Positions 9,363-17,766 of a stretch of 64,000 bases of DNA are shown piece after piece (position 1 is the stretch's first letter; the number at the start of each line of letters is the position of its first letter). This stretch comes from Betaproteobacteria bacterium (GTDB taxonomy: Bacteria > Pseudomonadota > Gammaproteobacteria > Burkholderiales > Casimicrobiaceae). The notes beneath the pieces are model-generated. The model was not told the DNA's origin, searched no databases, and was given only the letters and a program-made list of their open reading frames with translations. Where the stretch lies: the NCBI GenBank assembly GCA_016717855.1, contig JADKEV010000028.1:62001-126000 (forward strand), given 5' to 3'. A program made the position numbers and the translations under genes.

Positions 9363-10337
9363 TCAGATCCCCGGCGGGCGTTTGCTTCCGCGGACCACGA
9401 CATAGTCGGGACGACCGGTCCTTGCCCAGGTCGCGATGTTCTGCGCGGACTTGCGCCGCAGGTCGCGCTCGGCCTCTACCGAATAGAAGGCGGCATGCGG
9501 GGTGAGGATGACGCGCGGATGCAGCGCCAGCGGATGGTCGGCGGCCACGGGCTCCTCGGGCATCACGTCGATGCCGACGCCATCGAGACGTCCGCCATAC
9601 ACCGCGGCGACGAGGTCCGCGACGTTGACCACCGCGCCGCGCGAGGTGTTCACCAGGTAACCGCCGGGACGCATCAAGCCCAGCAGGCGCGCATCGATCA
9701 TCCCGCGCGTCTCGCTGTTGAGCAGCGTGTGCAGGCTGACGACGTCGCCCCGCTCGAAGATCTGGTCCAGTGTCGCGCGCTCGACAAAGGCCGGAAAATC
9801 GCCGTCGATGATGTAGGGGTCGCAGGCGATGACGCGCTTGAACAGGTTCCGCGAAACGTGCGCCATGCGCTTGCCGATCCTCCCCAGGCCGACAATGCCC
9901 AGCGTCATGTCGGAACACCGGCGCACCTTCCCCGCCGATTCGAAATGCCAGTTCCCGGCCTTGACGTCGCGGTCGTAGAAGGGCAGATGCCGGATGAGCG
10001 AAAGCGCCATCGCCAACGCATGGGTCGCCACTTCGCCCACGCCGTAGTCCGGTGAGTTCGCGACCCATACCCCGCGTGCGGCGCACGCATCGGTGTCGAC
10101 CGTGTCGTAGCCCGCGCCGATCCGCGCCACCAGACCCACTTCGGGCAGCGCATCCAGCACGCGCCCGGTGATCGGCGCGTACTGCAGCAGGATCGCCGAG
10201 CAGCCGCGTCCCGCTTCGATCACTGCGTCTTCCGTCAAGGCGCCGTCGGCCATGACCATCTCGATGCCGGCGGTGTCGAACACGGCTTTTTCCAGACTCA
10301 GATCGGTGTAGTCCTGATCGCTGACGAGTACTTTCAT
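9363..10337 (-). CDS. D-isomer-specific 2-hydroxyacid dehydrogenase
   Basis: A 324-residue NAD(P)-dependent dehydrogenase of the D-2-hydroxyacid/C-terminal-binding-protein superfamily. The Rossmann motif GLGRIGKR is near residue 150. The catalytic trio is visible as Arg in NTSRGAVVN, Glu in VMPEEPV, and His in LTPHAAFYS. GAGYDTVDTDACAARG is the usual substrate-domain hinge. The start at 10337 (MKVLVSDQDY) is preferred over an ATG 108 bases upstream that would read through a repeat. It may reduce or oxidise a 2-keto acid in the sugar-acid pathway; the substrate is not evident from sequence. Confidence 0.88.
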   Translation of the reverse strand: MKVLVSDQDYTDLSLEKAVFDTAGIEMVMADGALTEDAVIEAGRGCSAILLQYAPITGRVLDALPEVGLVARIGAGYDTVDTDACAARGVWVANSPDYGVGEVATHALAMALSLIRHLPFYDRDVKAGNWHFESAGKVRRCSDMTLGIVGLGRIGKRMAHVSRNLFKRVIACDPYIIDGDFPAFVERATLDQIFERGDVVSLHTLLNSETRGMIDARLLGLMRPGGYLVNTSRGAVVNVADLVAAVYGGRLDGVGIDVMPEEPVAADHPLALHPRVILTPHAAFYSVEAERDLRRKSAQNIATWARTGRPDYVVVRGSKRPPGI

Positions 10338-10355
10338 GGTATCCACAAGGGTTGT

Positions 10356-10425
10356 CCCCCCTTCGACCGGCTCAGAGTGGACGGATTGGCGTCTGTTTGG
10401 CGCGCCGAGCGTGTCGAGGCGCGCC
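10356..10425. repeat. REP-like inverted repeat pair
   Basis: CCCTTCGACCGGCTCAG on the plus strand (from 10358) and its divergent inverse GCCGAGCGTGTCGAGGCG (from 10404) face each other across about 30 bases in the spacer between tag and the dehydrogenase. The core resembles the widespread bacterial CTTCGACxGGCTCAG repetitive extragenic palindrome. No transposase is adjacent. Confidence 0.5.
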
Positions 10426-10460
10426 AGGGCGGCATTGTCGCCCAACCGGGCGCCGCAGTG

Positions 10461-11057
10461 CTAACTCCGGTTCGCGAGCGCCCGCAAGGCCAGGTGGCGA
10501 TGGCACGCGGCTTCGTGATCGTTGACCATCCCGACTGCCTGCATGAACGCATACATGATCGTCGAGCCGACGAACTTGCAGCCGCGCGCCAGCAGCGCCT
10601 TCGACATCGCATCCGATTCCGCCGTCCGCGCAGGAACGTCGCGGAGCGAAGGCCACGCGTTCTGGCGGGGCCGGCCGCCGGCAAGCTGCCACACGAACTT
10701 GTCCAGCGAGCCGAACTCGTCCTGGATGCGCAGCACCGCCTGCGCATTGACGATGGCGGCGCCGATCTTCAGGCGGTTGCGGACGATGCCGGAATTGGCG
10801 AGCAGCGTCGCGACCCGCGCGGGCGTGTACCGCGCGACGCGCTGCACGTCGAAATTGTCGAACGCATCGCGATAGTTCTGCCGCTTGCGCAGGATGGTGA
10901 TCCATGACAATCCGGCCTGCGCGCCTTCCAGGATCAACATCTCGAACAAGTGCCGGTCGTCGTGCGAGGGCACGCCCCATTCCTCGTCGTGATAGGCGAC
11001 GTAGAGCGGATCGTCGGAGCACCAGCCGCAACGCCGCGCTGCCGCGCTCTCAATCAT
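10461..11057 (-). CDS. tag: DNA-3-methyladenine glycosylase I
   Basis: A 198-residue Tag protein that removes 3-methyladenine from alkylated DNA. It starts MIESAAARRCGWCSDDPLY and continues YHDEEWGVPSHDDRHLFEML, with LSWITILRKRQNYRDAFDNFD and MVNDHEAACHRH; the N-terminal Cys and C-terminal His/Cys residues are the structural zinc ligands of the family. Its ATG overlaps the eda stop in an ATGA sequence, so the two are translationally coupled. A DNA repair gene inside a carbohydrate operon is odd and may be chance. Confidence 0.95.
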   Translation of the reverse strand: MIESAAARRCGWCSDDPLYVAYHDEEWGVPSHDDRHLFEMLILEGAQAGLSWITILRKRQNYRDAFDNFDVQRVARYTPARVATLLANSGIVRNRLKIGAAIVNAQAVLRIQDEFGSLDKFVWQLAGGRPRQNAWPSLRDVPARTAESDAMSKALLARGCKFVGSTIMYAFMQAVGMVNDHEAACHRHLALRALANRS

Positions 11058-11719
11058 GCACCAACCTGCACCCCGCTTTCCGCGAGCATCGGCTTGACGC
11101 TGGCGGCGAGGCGGGTGATGCCCTCCCAATCGCCGCGCGCCTGCATGTCCTGCGGCGCCACCCATGACCCGCCGCAACACAGCACCGACGGCAAGGCGAG
11201 GTAGCCGGCGACGTCGTCGCGTCCTATCTTGCCCGTGGGGCACCATCCGACCTGCGGAAAGATACTGGAAAAGTCGACCAGCACGTCGACCCCGCCGGCC
11301 GCTCTGGCGGGATAGAACTTGAGTTCACGGAAGCCGTAGCCGGCTGCGCGCATCACTTCGGCGGCAGTCTGCACGCCGGGGAGGAACGGCAAGGGACTCT
11401 GTATCGCATCCTGCGCGAGTTCATCGGTCAGCCCGGGCGAGACCGCGAACTGGGCCCCCGCATCCTCCGCCCGCGCGAAGTCGCCGCGCTTGAGCAGCGT
11501 CCCGGCGCCGATAAGCACGCCCGGTACCTCGTCGCGGATGGCCCGGATAGCGGTCACGGCGACGGCGGTGCGCAATGTGATCTCCATCACAGTCATGCCG
11601 CCTGCCGCCAGCGCCTGCGCGGTCCGTACCGCCTGGCTCACGTCGCGGACGGTCAGGATGGGCATCACGCGCGCGGCGCGCAGGACGGTCGGGAAGTTTG
11701 TCTTGGAAAGTGTGGTCAT
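11054..11719 (-). CDS. eda: 2-dehydro-3-deoxyphosphogluconate (KDPG/KHG) aldolase
   Basis: A 221-residue class I aldolase that cleaves KDPG to pyruvate and glyceraldehyde 3-phosphate in the Entner-Doudoroff pathway. It has the family blocks VMPILTV, GGMTVMEITLRT with the catalytic Glu, IGAGTLLKRGDFARAEDAGAQFAVSPG, and FRELKFYPARAAGG, where the Lys forms the Schiff base. The ATG at 11719 overlaps the stop of the upstream kinase (ATGA), and its stop overlaps the tag start the same way, so kinase-eda-tag form one coupled operon. Confidence 0.93.
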   Translation of the reverse strand: MTTLSKTNFPTVLRAARVMPILTVRDVSQAVRTAQALAAGGMTVMEITLRTAVAVTAIRAIRDEVPGVLIGAGTLLKRGDFARAEDAGAQFAVSPGLTDELAQDAIQSPLPFLPGVQTAAEVMRAAGYGFRELKFYPARAAGGVDVLVDFSSIFPQVGWCPTGKIGRDDVAGYLALPSVLCCGGSWVAPQDMQARGDWEGITRLAASVKPMLAESGVQVGA

Positions 11720-12294
11720 GGTGAATGCAAGTAAGCAAGGGCCTGTTGCACGAGGTCTGCCAGCGCAACCAGGCCGGTGTTGCGCAGCAGCAGGCAATCG
11801 TCGCCGGGCGGGCCGAATCGCGCAGCAGCCGAAAATTGCTGCCAATGCGCGAGCTTCCAGTCGTCCCGCGGGTCGCCGCGCGCAGCCATCCGGCCGCGCG
11901 CGGTGTCCGCATCCGTCTCGACCCAGATCGTGCGCGTGCGCCCGTCCAGCGCGGCAACGGACTGCCCGAGCCACCGCACCCACTCGGCGTCACGCAATTC
12001 CGCCCCGAAGGGCGCGACCGCGATCGCCGTCTTGCCGAGCGCAAGGTTGTCCAGCGCCGTTCCCAGCAGCGCACTGTACTCCAGGGGACGCACGATGTCC
12101 CAGTACACTTTGCTGTCGCGGTCGATCCTGCCGGCATTCAGGCGGTCGAGCATCGCGTCCACCCAGGGCGCGCCGAGCACGTCCTTGTCGAGCAGGATCG
12201 CCGACGGGACCAGGCGGGCCAGTTCGCGGCCGAGCGTGGTCTTCCCCGCGCCCGGACCGCCGGCGATGAGGAGCAGCGTTGGCTTCATCGTCAT
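11716..12294 (-). CDS. Small P-loop kinase (AAA family), possibly a sugar-acid kinase
   Basis: A 192-residue protein with a clear Walker A motif GGPGAGKTT at the N-terminus and a kinase-like layout (LLDKDVLGAPWVDAML, VAPFGAEL, RTIWVETDADTARGRMAARGD as the lid arginine segment). It resembles small-molecule kinases of the gluconokinase/chloramphenicol-phosphotransferase/zeta superfamily without a motif fixing the substrate. Four-base overlap with eda suggests it supplies a phosphorylated 2-keto-3-deoxy sugar acid to the aldolase; this is inference. The start could be 12294 or 12288. Confidence 0.75.
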   Translation of the reverse strand: MTMKPTLLLIAGGPGAGKTTLGRELARLVPSAILLDKDVLGAPWVDAMLDRLNAGRIDRDSKVYWDIVRPLEYSALLGTALDNLALGKTAIAVAPFGAELRDAEWVRWLGQSVAALDGRTRTIWVETDADTARGRMAARGDPRDDWKLAHWQQFSAAARFGPPGDDCLLLRNTGLVALADLVQQALAYLHSP

Positions 12295-12541
12295 GTCGGT
12301 TCGGGAAAGGGTAGAAGGGCGCGGCGGGACGCGAATGCTCCACATTCTAATGCAGCCCGGCCCGGGGCCGCCGCTCGTTGATCCGCGGCCATAAGTCCAG
12401 CGCGCGCGACAGCGTGGGCTGTCCTTGACAGTGCACTGCGATCAATCTAAGGTGGCGCGCACCTCGGCAGCACACCGAGAAAATCAACCTGTCGCCGCCT
12501 GCGCCACGATCGGCGGCGGCGCCTTCGCAAAGCCCACGACC

Positions 12542-13600
12542 ATGGCCAATCCGCCACGCTATTCAGCAGCCGCCCTCGTCGCCTTCGCGCACGCCCTGCT
12601 GGCCCGCGCGGGCATGGACGAACGCCTGGCCGCCGACGTGGCTTCCATCCTCGTCGACGGCGACCTGTTGGGCCACACGACGCATGGCCTGCAACTGCTG
12701 TCGCCTTATCTGCGCGAAGTCGACGCGGGCACCATGCGCAGCGACGGATCACCTAGCGTGATCGCGCGGCACACGGCTTCCGAACTCTGGGACGGCAACC
12801 GGTTGCCGGGTCCATGGCTCGTCCTGCGGGCGCTGGATGCGGCGGCAGCAATGGCCAGATCGCACGGCACCGGATCGGTCTCGATCCGCCGCTCTCACCA
12901 CATCGCCTGCCTGGCGGCCTACCTGAAGCGCGCGACCGACCGGGGGCTGATGATGATCCTGACCTGTTCGGATCCCGCCGTGAGCAGCGTCGCGCCGTTT
13001 GGCGCCGTGACCCCGGTGTTCACGCCCAACCCGATCGCCGCCGGCATCCCGACCTCCGGCGACCCCATCCTCCTCGACATCTCGGCCAGCCTGACCACCA
13101 ATGGACTGACCAACCGGCTCTATCAGGAAGGCCGGCGGCTGCCCCACGCCTGGGTCCAGGATCATATGGGCAACGCGACCGACGATCCCGCAGTGCTGTT
13201 CGGCGACCCCAAGGGGACGCTGCTGCCGACCGGTGGTCTCGATGCGGGGCACAAGGGGTTTGCACTCGCGTTGTTGATTGAGGCGTTGACCGCCGGCTTG
13301 TCCGGCCACGGGCGCGCCGACCCGGCGGAAGGCTGGGGTGCAACCGTCTACCTGCAGGTCATTGATCCGGAAGCGTTTGGCGGGCTTGCGCAGTTCGCGC
13401 GGCAGACCGACTGGCTCGCCGCCGCCTGCCACGCGGCGACACCCCGGCCCGGCGTCGAAAGGGTGCGCCTGCCCGGCGAACGGGGACTTGCGCAGTTTCA
13501 CCGGCAACAGCGGGCCGGGGTCGAACTCTATCCCGGGATCATGGACGGTTTACGCACCTGGACCGAGCGCCTTGGCGTCCCGCTCCCGCCGACGTTGTAG
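12542..13600 (+). CDS. Malate/L-lactate dehydrogenase family (Ldh2/YlbC-type) oxidoreductase
   Basis: A 352-residue NAD(P)-dependent dehydrogenase of the Ldh_2 family. Typical segments are HTTHGLQLLSPYL, SIRRSHHIACLAAYLKRA with the catalytic His, PVFTPNPIAAGIPT, LLDISASLTTNG, and GGLDAGHKGFALALLIEAL. Related enzymes reduce 2-keto acids, diketogulonate or ureidoglycolate. It is divergent from the kinase-eda operon, so it may act on the same substrates. The frame is open upstream to 12425, but the Met at 12542 matches the usual N-terminus; no clear ribosome binding site is seen. Confidence 0.87.
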   Translation: MANPPRYSAAALVAFAHALLARAGMDERLAADVASILVDGDLLGHTTHGLQLLSPYLREVDAGTMRSDGSPSVIARHTASELWDGNRLPGPWLVLRALDAAAAMARSHGTGSVSIRRSHHIACLAAYLKRATDRGLMMILTCSDPAVSSVAPFGAVTPVFTPNPIAAGIPTSGDPILLDISASLTTNGLTNRLYQEGRRLPHAWVQDHMGNATDDPAVLFGDPKGTLLPTGGLDAGHKGFALALLIEALTAGLSGHGRADPAEGWGATVYLQVIDPEAFGGLAQFARQTDWLAAACHAATPRPGVERVRLPGERGLAQFHRQQRAGVELYPGIMDGLRTWTERLGVPLPPTL

Positions 13601-13629
13601 CGCGTACTCTAGCCAGCGGACGGAATGCT

Positions 13630-14502
13630 TCAATCGGCAGGAACGAGTGGTTTCCGGCCCTCGCAAACCCGCTCGATGCCGGCGAGATCGCGCAGCGTGG
13701 CAATTTCGGCAAACCCCGCCCTTCCCATCAGGTCGCGGCATCGCTCGGCCTGATCGTACCCGTGCTCGAACAGCAGCCATCCGCCGGGCGCGAGCCTGGC
13801 CGCTGCTCCATGCACGATTTCGCGGATTGCCTCCAGACCGTCGCTGCCAGGCGTCAGCGCGATCCTGGGCTCGAAGCGCAGGTCGCCTTGCGTCAGGTGC
13901 GGGTCGCTTGCCGCAATGTACGGCGGATTGCTGACGATGACCTCGTAGTGCGCCACACGACACGCGGCATACCAGTCGGACCGATGGAATTGAACGTTGG
14001 CAACGGCGAGCGTCCGTGCGTTCGTGGTTGCCAGTTCGACTGCGCCCGGCTGCACGTCGACCGCTTCGACCCGCGCGTAGGGCCGCTGCGCGGCGATCGC
14101 GATCGCGACCGCGCCTGATCCTGTTCCCAGGTCGAGCACTCGCACCGTCGATGATTCGGCAAGCCGTCGCAGCGCGGCGTCAACCAGGAGTTCGGTTTCG
14201 GGGCGCGGAATCAACACCTCCGGCGTCACCCGCAGCCGCATCCCATAAAACTCGCGCATGCCGACCAGGTACGCGATGGGCTCGCCACGCAGCCTGCGGC
14301 CTGCCAATTCCGCAAATGCTTCCGCACCATTTGCAGACAAGAGTGTCTCAGGGTGAGCGAGCACTGACTCTCTCGTTGTTTGAAGCAGATGCGCGAGCAA
14401 CAGCGAGCATTCCAGCCGCGGCAGAGCGTTGCCCCGCAGCAACGCTCCAACCGTGGGCATGGCGCCCGCGGCCGGGTTTGAATTGACTGAGGATTGGTTC
14501 AT
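13630..14502 (-). CDS. prmC: Peptide chain release factor N5-glutamine methyltransferase
   Basis: PrmC (HemK) methylates the GGQ glutamine of release factors RF1 and RF2 with S-adenosylmethionine. The 290-residue protein has the N-terminal helical domain, VLDLGTGSGAVAIAIA as the SAM-binding motif I, and VSNPPYIA as the NPPY catalytic motif. The start at 14502 gives 14 extra residues before MPTVGALLR, which could also be the start. Normally it directly follows prfA in the same operon; here a divergent gene separates them, so prmC needs its own promoter. Confidence 0.94.
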   Translation of the reverse strand: MNQSSVNSNPAAGAMPTVGALLRGNALPRLECSLLLAHLLQTTRESVLAHPETLLSANGAEAFAELAGRRLRGEPIAYLVGMREFYGMRLRVTPEVLIPRPETELLVDAALRRLAESSTVRVLDLGTGSGAVAIAIAAQRPYARVEAVDVQPGAVELATTNARTLAVANVQFHRSDWYAACRVAHYEVIVSNPPYIAASDPHLTQGDLRFEPRIALTPGSDGLEAIREIVHGAAARLAPGGWLLFEHGYDQAERCRDLMGRAGFAEIATLRDLAGIERVCEGRKPLVPAD

Positions 14503-14548
14503 GCTTATATTGGTATCCGGTTCCCTGCGACGAATTCAAGGCTGTTCC

Positions 14549-15298
14549 ATGCGCCTCGGCGGCTTCTGCGTTTCTGTTTTTCTTGCCGCCATTTTGCTGG
14601 CCCCGTTTGGACATTCAGGCAATGCCCAGGCCGGCGTGGTCGCCAATTGGGACAAGAGTAGCCGCTCGTGGAACAACTCCCACATGACCAGGATCAAGGC
14701 GGCGATGCAGGAAGCCGGGCATCGCGTCGAGGGCGACGGCGCCATCAGTACCGCCGCGCTGAAGATCTCCAGCGTATACCTGATCGGCGAGCCTGTCGCA
14801 ACGCCGTCCGCGGGAGAATTGACGTTGCTTGCCGAGTTCGTCAAGAGCGGCGGAATGATCTTCGTGTTCGGCGACACCGGCATCGATCTTCCGACCTACA
14901 ACAGCCTGCTGGCGGGCATCGGGTCGACGATTGCGTTCACGACCACGACGGTCGGGACGAGCTCGGCGCTGCCCGAGGGACGGTTTACCGAGGGTCCGTC
15001 GAAAATTTCCGGGAGCACGCTCAGCGTGACCTCCGGGAACGGCACGACCGGCGGCTTCCTCGTCGACAACAACTATGTGCGGTACGAGCAGATCGGCGCC
15101 GGCTACGTTGTCGCGTTCGGCGACCGCATCGACCACAATGACGTGATTTCCGACACCAATGCCAAGCTGTTGCTGAACCTCGTCAGTTTTGCGGTGGGAC
15201 CCAACGTGCCGATTCCGGCCGTATCGCCGCTCGGAATTGTGCTCGCCGCGCTGCTGCTGGCGGGATTGGCCGCGGTCGGTATCGCACGCCGCCGCTAG
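14549..15298 (+). CDS. Secreted protein with IPTL-CTERM-like sorting signal
   Basis: A 249-residue exported protein. Residues 1-28 are a signal peptide (MRLGGFCVSVFLAAILLAPF, ending NAQA). Residues about 222-249 form a tripartite C-terminal tail: IPAVSPLG, a hydrophobic helix, then RRR, very like the IPTL-CTERM/PEP-CTERM surface-sorting signals cleaved by exosortase-type enzymes. The central part (IKAAMQEAGHRVEGDGAI, LAEFVKSGGMIFVFGDTG) looks like a glutamine-amidotransferase-like or DUF4350-like fold but lacks a recognised catalytic motif. It lies on the opposite strand between prmC and prfA and overlaps the prfA stop by four bases. Start at 14549 is chosen for the signal peptide; ATG 14501 is possible. 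Confidence 0.8.
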   Translation: MRLGGFCVSVFLAAILLAPFGHSGNAQAGVVANWDKSSRSWNNSHMTRIKAAMQEAGHRVEGDGAISTAALKISSVYLIGEPVATPSAGELTLLAEFVKSGGMIFVFGDTGIDLPTYNSLLAGIGSTIAFTTTTVGTSSALPEGRFTEGPSKISGSTLSVTSGNGTTGGFLVDNNYVRYEQIGAGYVVAFGDRIDHNDVISDTNAKLLLNLVSFAVGPNVPIPAVSPLGIVLAALLLAGLAAVGIARRR

Positions 15299-16380
15299 AG
15301 GACGCTCTCGCCCAGAGCCGCCAGTTGTTCCGCCTGATGCTCGGACATCAGCGCTGCGCTCAGTTCTTCCAGGTCCCCATCCATGATCTGATCGATCTTG
15401 TACAGGGTCAGGTTGATCCGGTGATCGGTGACCCGGCCCTGGGGAAAATTGTAGGTCCTGATCCGTTCGGAGCGATCGCCGCTTCCCACCAGCGACTTGC
15501 GCTCCGCCGCCTCCTTCGCATGCTGCGAGCGCCGCTGCTGGTCCAGCAGGCGCGAGGCGAGCACCGACATCGCGCGGTCCCGGTTCCGGTGCTGGGAGCG
15601 GTCGTCCTGGCATTCGACCACAAGCCCGGTGGGCAGGTGCGTGATGCGGACCGCCGAGTCGGTCTTGTTCACGTGCTGCCCGCCGGCGCCGCTGGCGCGA
15701 AAGGTGTCGATGCGCAGGTCCGCCGGATTGATTTCGACGTCGCGGATCGGGTCGGCCTCCGGCAGCACCGCGACGGTGCAGGCCGAGGTGTGGATGCGGC
15801 CCTGCGCCTCGGTTTCCGGCACGCGCTGAACCCGGTGCGCGCCTGACTCGAACTTGAGACTGGAATAGGCGCCGGCGCCGATGATGCGCAGGATGACTTC
15901 GCGAAAGCCGCCGAGGTCGCCCGGCGATTCCGACACCAGCTCCACCTGCCAGCCGTGGCGTTCGGCGTAGCGGGAATACATCCGGAACAGGTCGCCGGCG
16001 AACAATCCCGACTCGTCGCCGCCGGTGCCGGCCCGGATCTCGAGGAAGAGGTTGCGCTCGTCGTTCGGATCCCGGGGCAGCAGCGCCTTCTGTAGTTGCA
16101 CTTCAAGGACCGTCATGCGCTCGCGCGCCGACTCGGTCTCGCTTTGCGCGAAGTCGCGCATGTCCGGATCCGCGAGCATTTCCTGCGCGGCCGCCAAATC
16201 GCGCTCCGCGGCCTGGTACTCGCCGTACAGTTTGACGACCGGCCCGATCTCCGCATGCTCCCGCGAGAGGCGGCGAAATTCGTCCATGTTCGCAGTGGCG
16301 TTTTCTGCGCCCAGCAATTGATCGAGATCAGCCAGCCGGCGCGAGAGTTGCGCCAGCTTGGCCGCGAGCGACGCCTTCAT
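15295..16380 (-). CDS. prfA: Peptide chain release factor 1
   Basis: RF1 reads UAA and UAG stop codons and releases the finished peptide. The 361-residue protein has the GTGGDES motif of the N-terminal/core region and the universal ASGAGGQHVNKTDSAVRITH block with the GGQ tripeptide, then RSQHRNRDRAM and RIRTYNFPQGRVTDHRINL. The expected PxT-type anticodon segment lies in the middle domain, though it is not resolved here by eye. Its ATG overlaps the hemA stop (ATGA), the usual hemA-prfA coupling. Its 3' end overlaps tail to tail with the IPTL-CTERM-like gene. Confidence 0.96.
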   Translation of the reverse strand: MKASLAAKLAQLSRRLADLDQLLGAENATANMDEFRRLSREHAEIGPVVKLYGEYQAAERDLAAAQEMLADPDMRDFAQSETESARERMTVLEVQLQKALLPRDPNDERNLFLEIRAGTGGDESGLFAGDLFRMYSRYAERHGWQVELVSESPGDLGGFREVILRIIGAGAYSSLKFESGAHRVQRVPETEAQGRIHTSACTVAVLPEADPIRDVEINPADLRIDTFRASGAGGQHVNKTDSAVRITHLPTGLVVECQDDRSQHRNRDRAMSVLASRLLDQQRRSQHAKEAAERKSLVGSGDRSERIRTYNFPQGRVTDHRINLTLYKIDQIMDGDLEELSAALMSEHQAEQLAALGESVL

Positions 16381-17630
16381 TCCGGATCGGGAAAGTTGTA
16401 GATGCGCTGGTAGAGCGCGAGCATTTCCGCGCGGTCCGCGGCGGTGGCCTCGTTGAGCGCCTGCGAGGGCGCATGCAGGAATTTGTTGGTCAGCGCGCGG
16501 CTCATCTGCTCGAGAACGGCCGCGGCGTCGGACCCGTTGGACAGGAGGCGCTTCGCCCGTTCGAGCTCGGCACTGCGGATCGCCTCCCCCTGCTCCCGCA
16601 TCGCCTTGAGGGTCGGAACCACGGTTCGCGACTCCAACCACTGCACGAACGACGTCGACTGCGCGACGATGATGGCTTCGGCGTCTTCCACTGCGCCCTG
16701 CCGGAGCTTCAGATTGTCGCGCACCAGGGCGCTGAGGTCGTCCACGCTGTACAGAAAGACGTCGTCGAGCTCGCGCGCCTCGGGCTCGACATCGCGCGGC
16801 ACGGCGAGATCGACAATGAAGATGGGCCGGTGCTTGCGGGCCCTGGCAGCCCGCTCCAGCATGCCCTTGCCCAGTATCGGGAGCGAACTGGCGGTGGACG
16901 TGACGATGATGTCGAAGCGGGCCAGATGCTCGGGCAGTTCCGACAGCGTAATCGCGCTGGCGCCGAACCGGGCCGCCAGCTCCTCGCCGCGCGACAGCGT
17001 CCGGTTCGCGACCGTGATGCTGCGCGGCGTCGCCGCCGCGAAATGCGTGGCGGCCAGCTCGATCATCTCTCCGGCGCCGATCAGCAGCAGGTGTGTCTCC
17101 TCCAGCGTCGGGAAGATCCTCCGCGCCAACTTGACACTGGCTGCCGCCATCGATATCGACGCGCCGCCGATATCGGTATGGGTGCGCACTTCCTTGGCGA
17201 CCGAGTAGGACTTCTGGAAGAGCTTGTTGAGCACCAGGCCCACCGTCCCGGCGGCTTCCGCCGTGCGCACCGCCTGCTTGAGCTGGCCCAGGATCTGTGG
17301 CTCGCCCAGCACCATCGAATCGAGTCCGCTGGCGACACGGAAAGCATGGGTCACGGCCCGTTCGCCGGGGTGGAAGTAGAGGTGGGGCGCCACATGATCG
17401 ATTGCCAGCCGGTGATAGTCGGCCAGCCACTTCGCCACTGCATCGGGCTCCTGCGCATGGCAATAGATTTCGGTGCGGTTGCAGGTCGACAGGATCGCCG
17501 CTTCCTTGGCGATGCGCTTGCCGAACAGGTCCCGGAGCGCTTCCGCCAGGGCATCAACGCCGAACGACACCTGCTCGCGCACGGCGAGCGGAGCGGTCTG
17601 GTGATTGAGGCCTATGGCGTAGAGCGACAT
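16377..17630 (-). CDS. hemA: Glutamyl-tRNA reductase
   Basis: HemA reduces glutamyl-tRNA to glutamate-1-semialdehyde with NADPH, the first committed step of the C5 pathway to tetrapyrroles. The 417-residue protein begins MSLYAIGLNHQTAPLAVRE and has STCNRTEIY with the catalytic Cys, ASGLDSMVLGEPQILGQ, LLIGAGEMIELAA as the NADPH site, and NRTLSRGEELAARFGA. Length and domain order are normal. It heads hemA-prfA with a four-base overlap. Confidence 0.96.
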   Translation of the reverse strand: MSLYAIGLNHQTAPLAVREQVSFGVDALAEALRDLFGKRIAKEAAILSTCNRTEIYCHAQEPDAVAKWLADYHRLAIDHVAPHLYFHPGERAVTHAFRVASGLDSMVLGEPQILGQLKQAVRTAEAAGTVGLVLNKLFQKSYSVAKEVRTHTDIGGASISMAAASVKLARRIFPTLEETHLLLIGAGEMIELAATHFAAATPRSITVANRTLSRGEELAARFGASAITLSELPEHLARFDIIVTSTASSLPILGKGMLERAARARKHRPIFIVDLAVPRDVEPEARELDDVFLYSVDDLSALVRDNLKLRQGAVEDAEAIIVAQSTSFVQWLESRTVVPTLKAMREQGEAIRSAELERAKRLLSNGSDAAAVLEQMSRALTNKFLHAPSQALNEATAADRAEMLALYQRIYNFPDPE

Positions 17631-17766
17631 GAATTCCCTCTGGAAGAGGCCCGATTTTACTCGATTTCAGGCAATCCCCCGTGCGGTGGTCGCACAACAC
17701 TCATCAAGCTGGCCGGGGACCCGAATCGGCGGCGACGCGCGGCCGGCAGCAGGATTCCGGAGTGGA

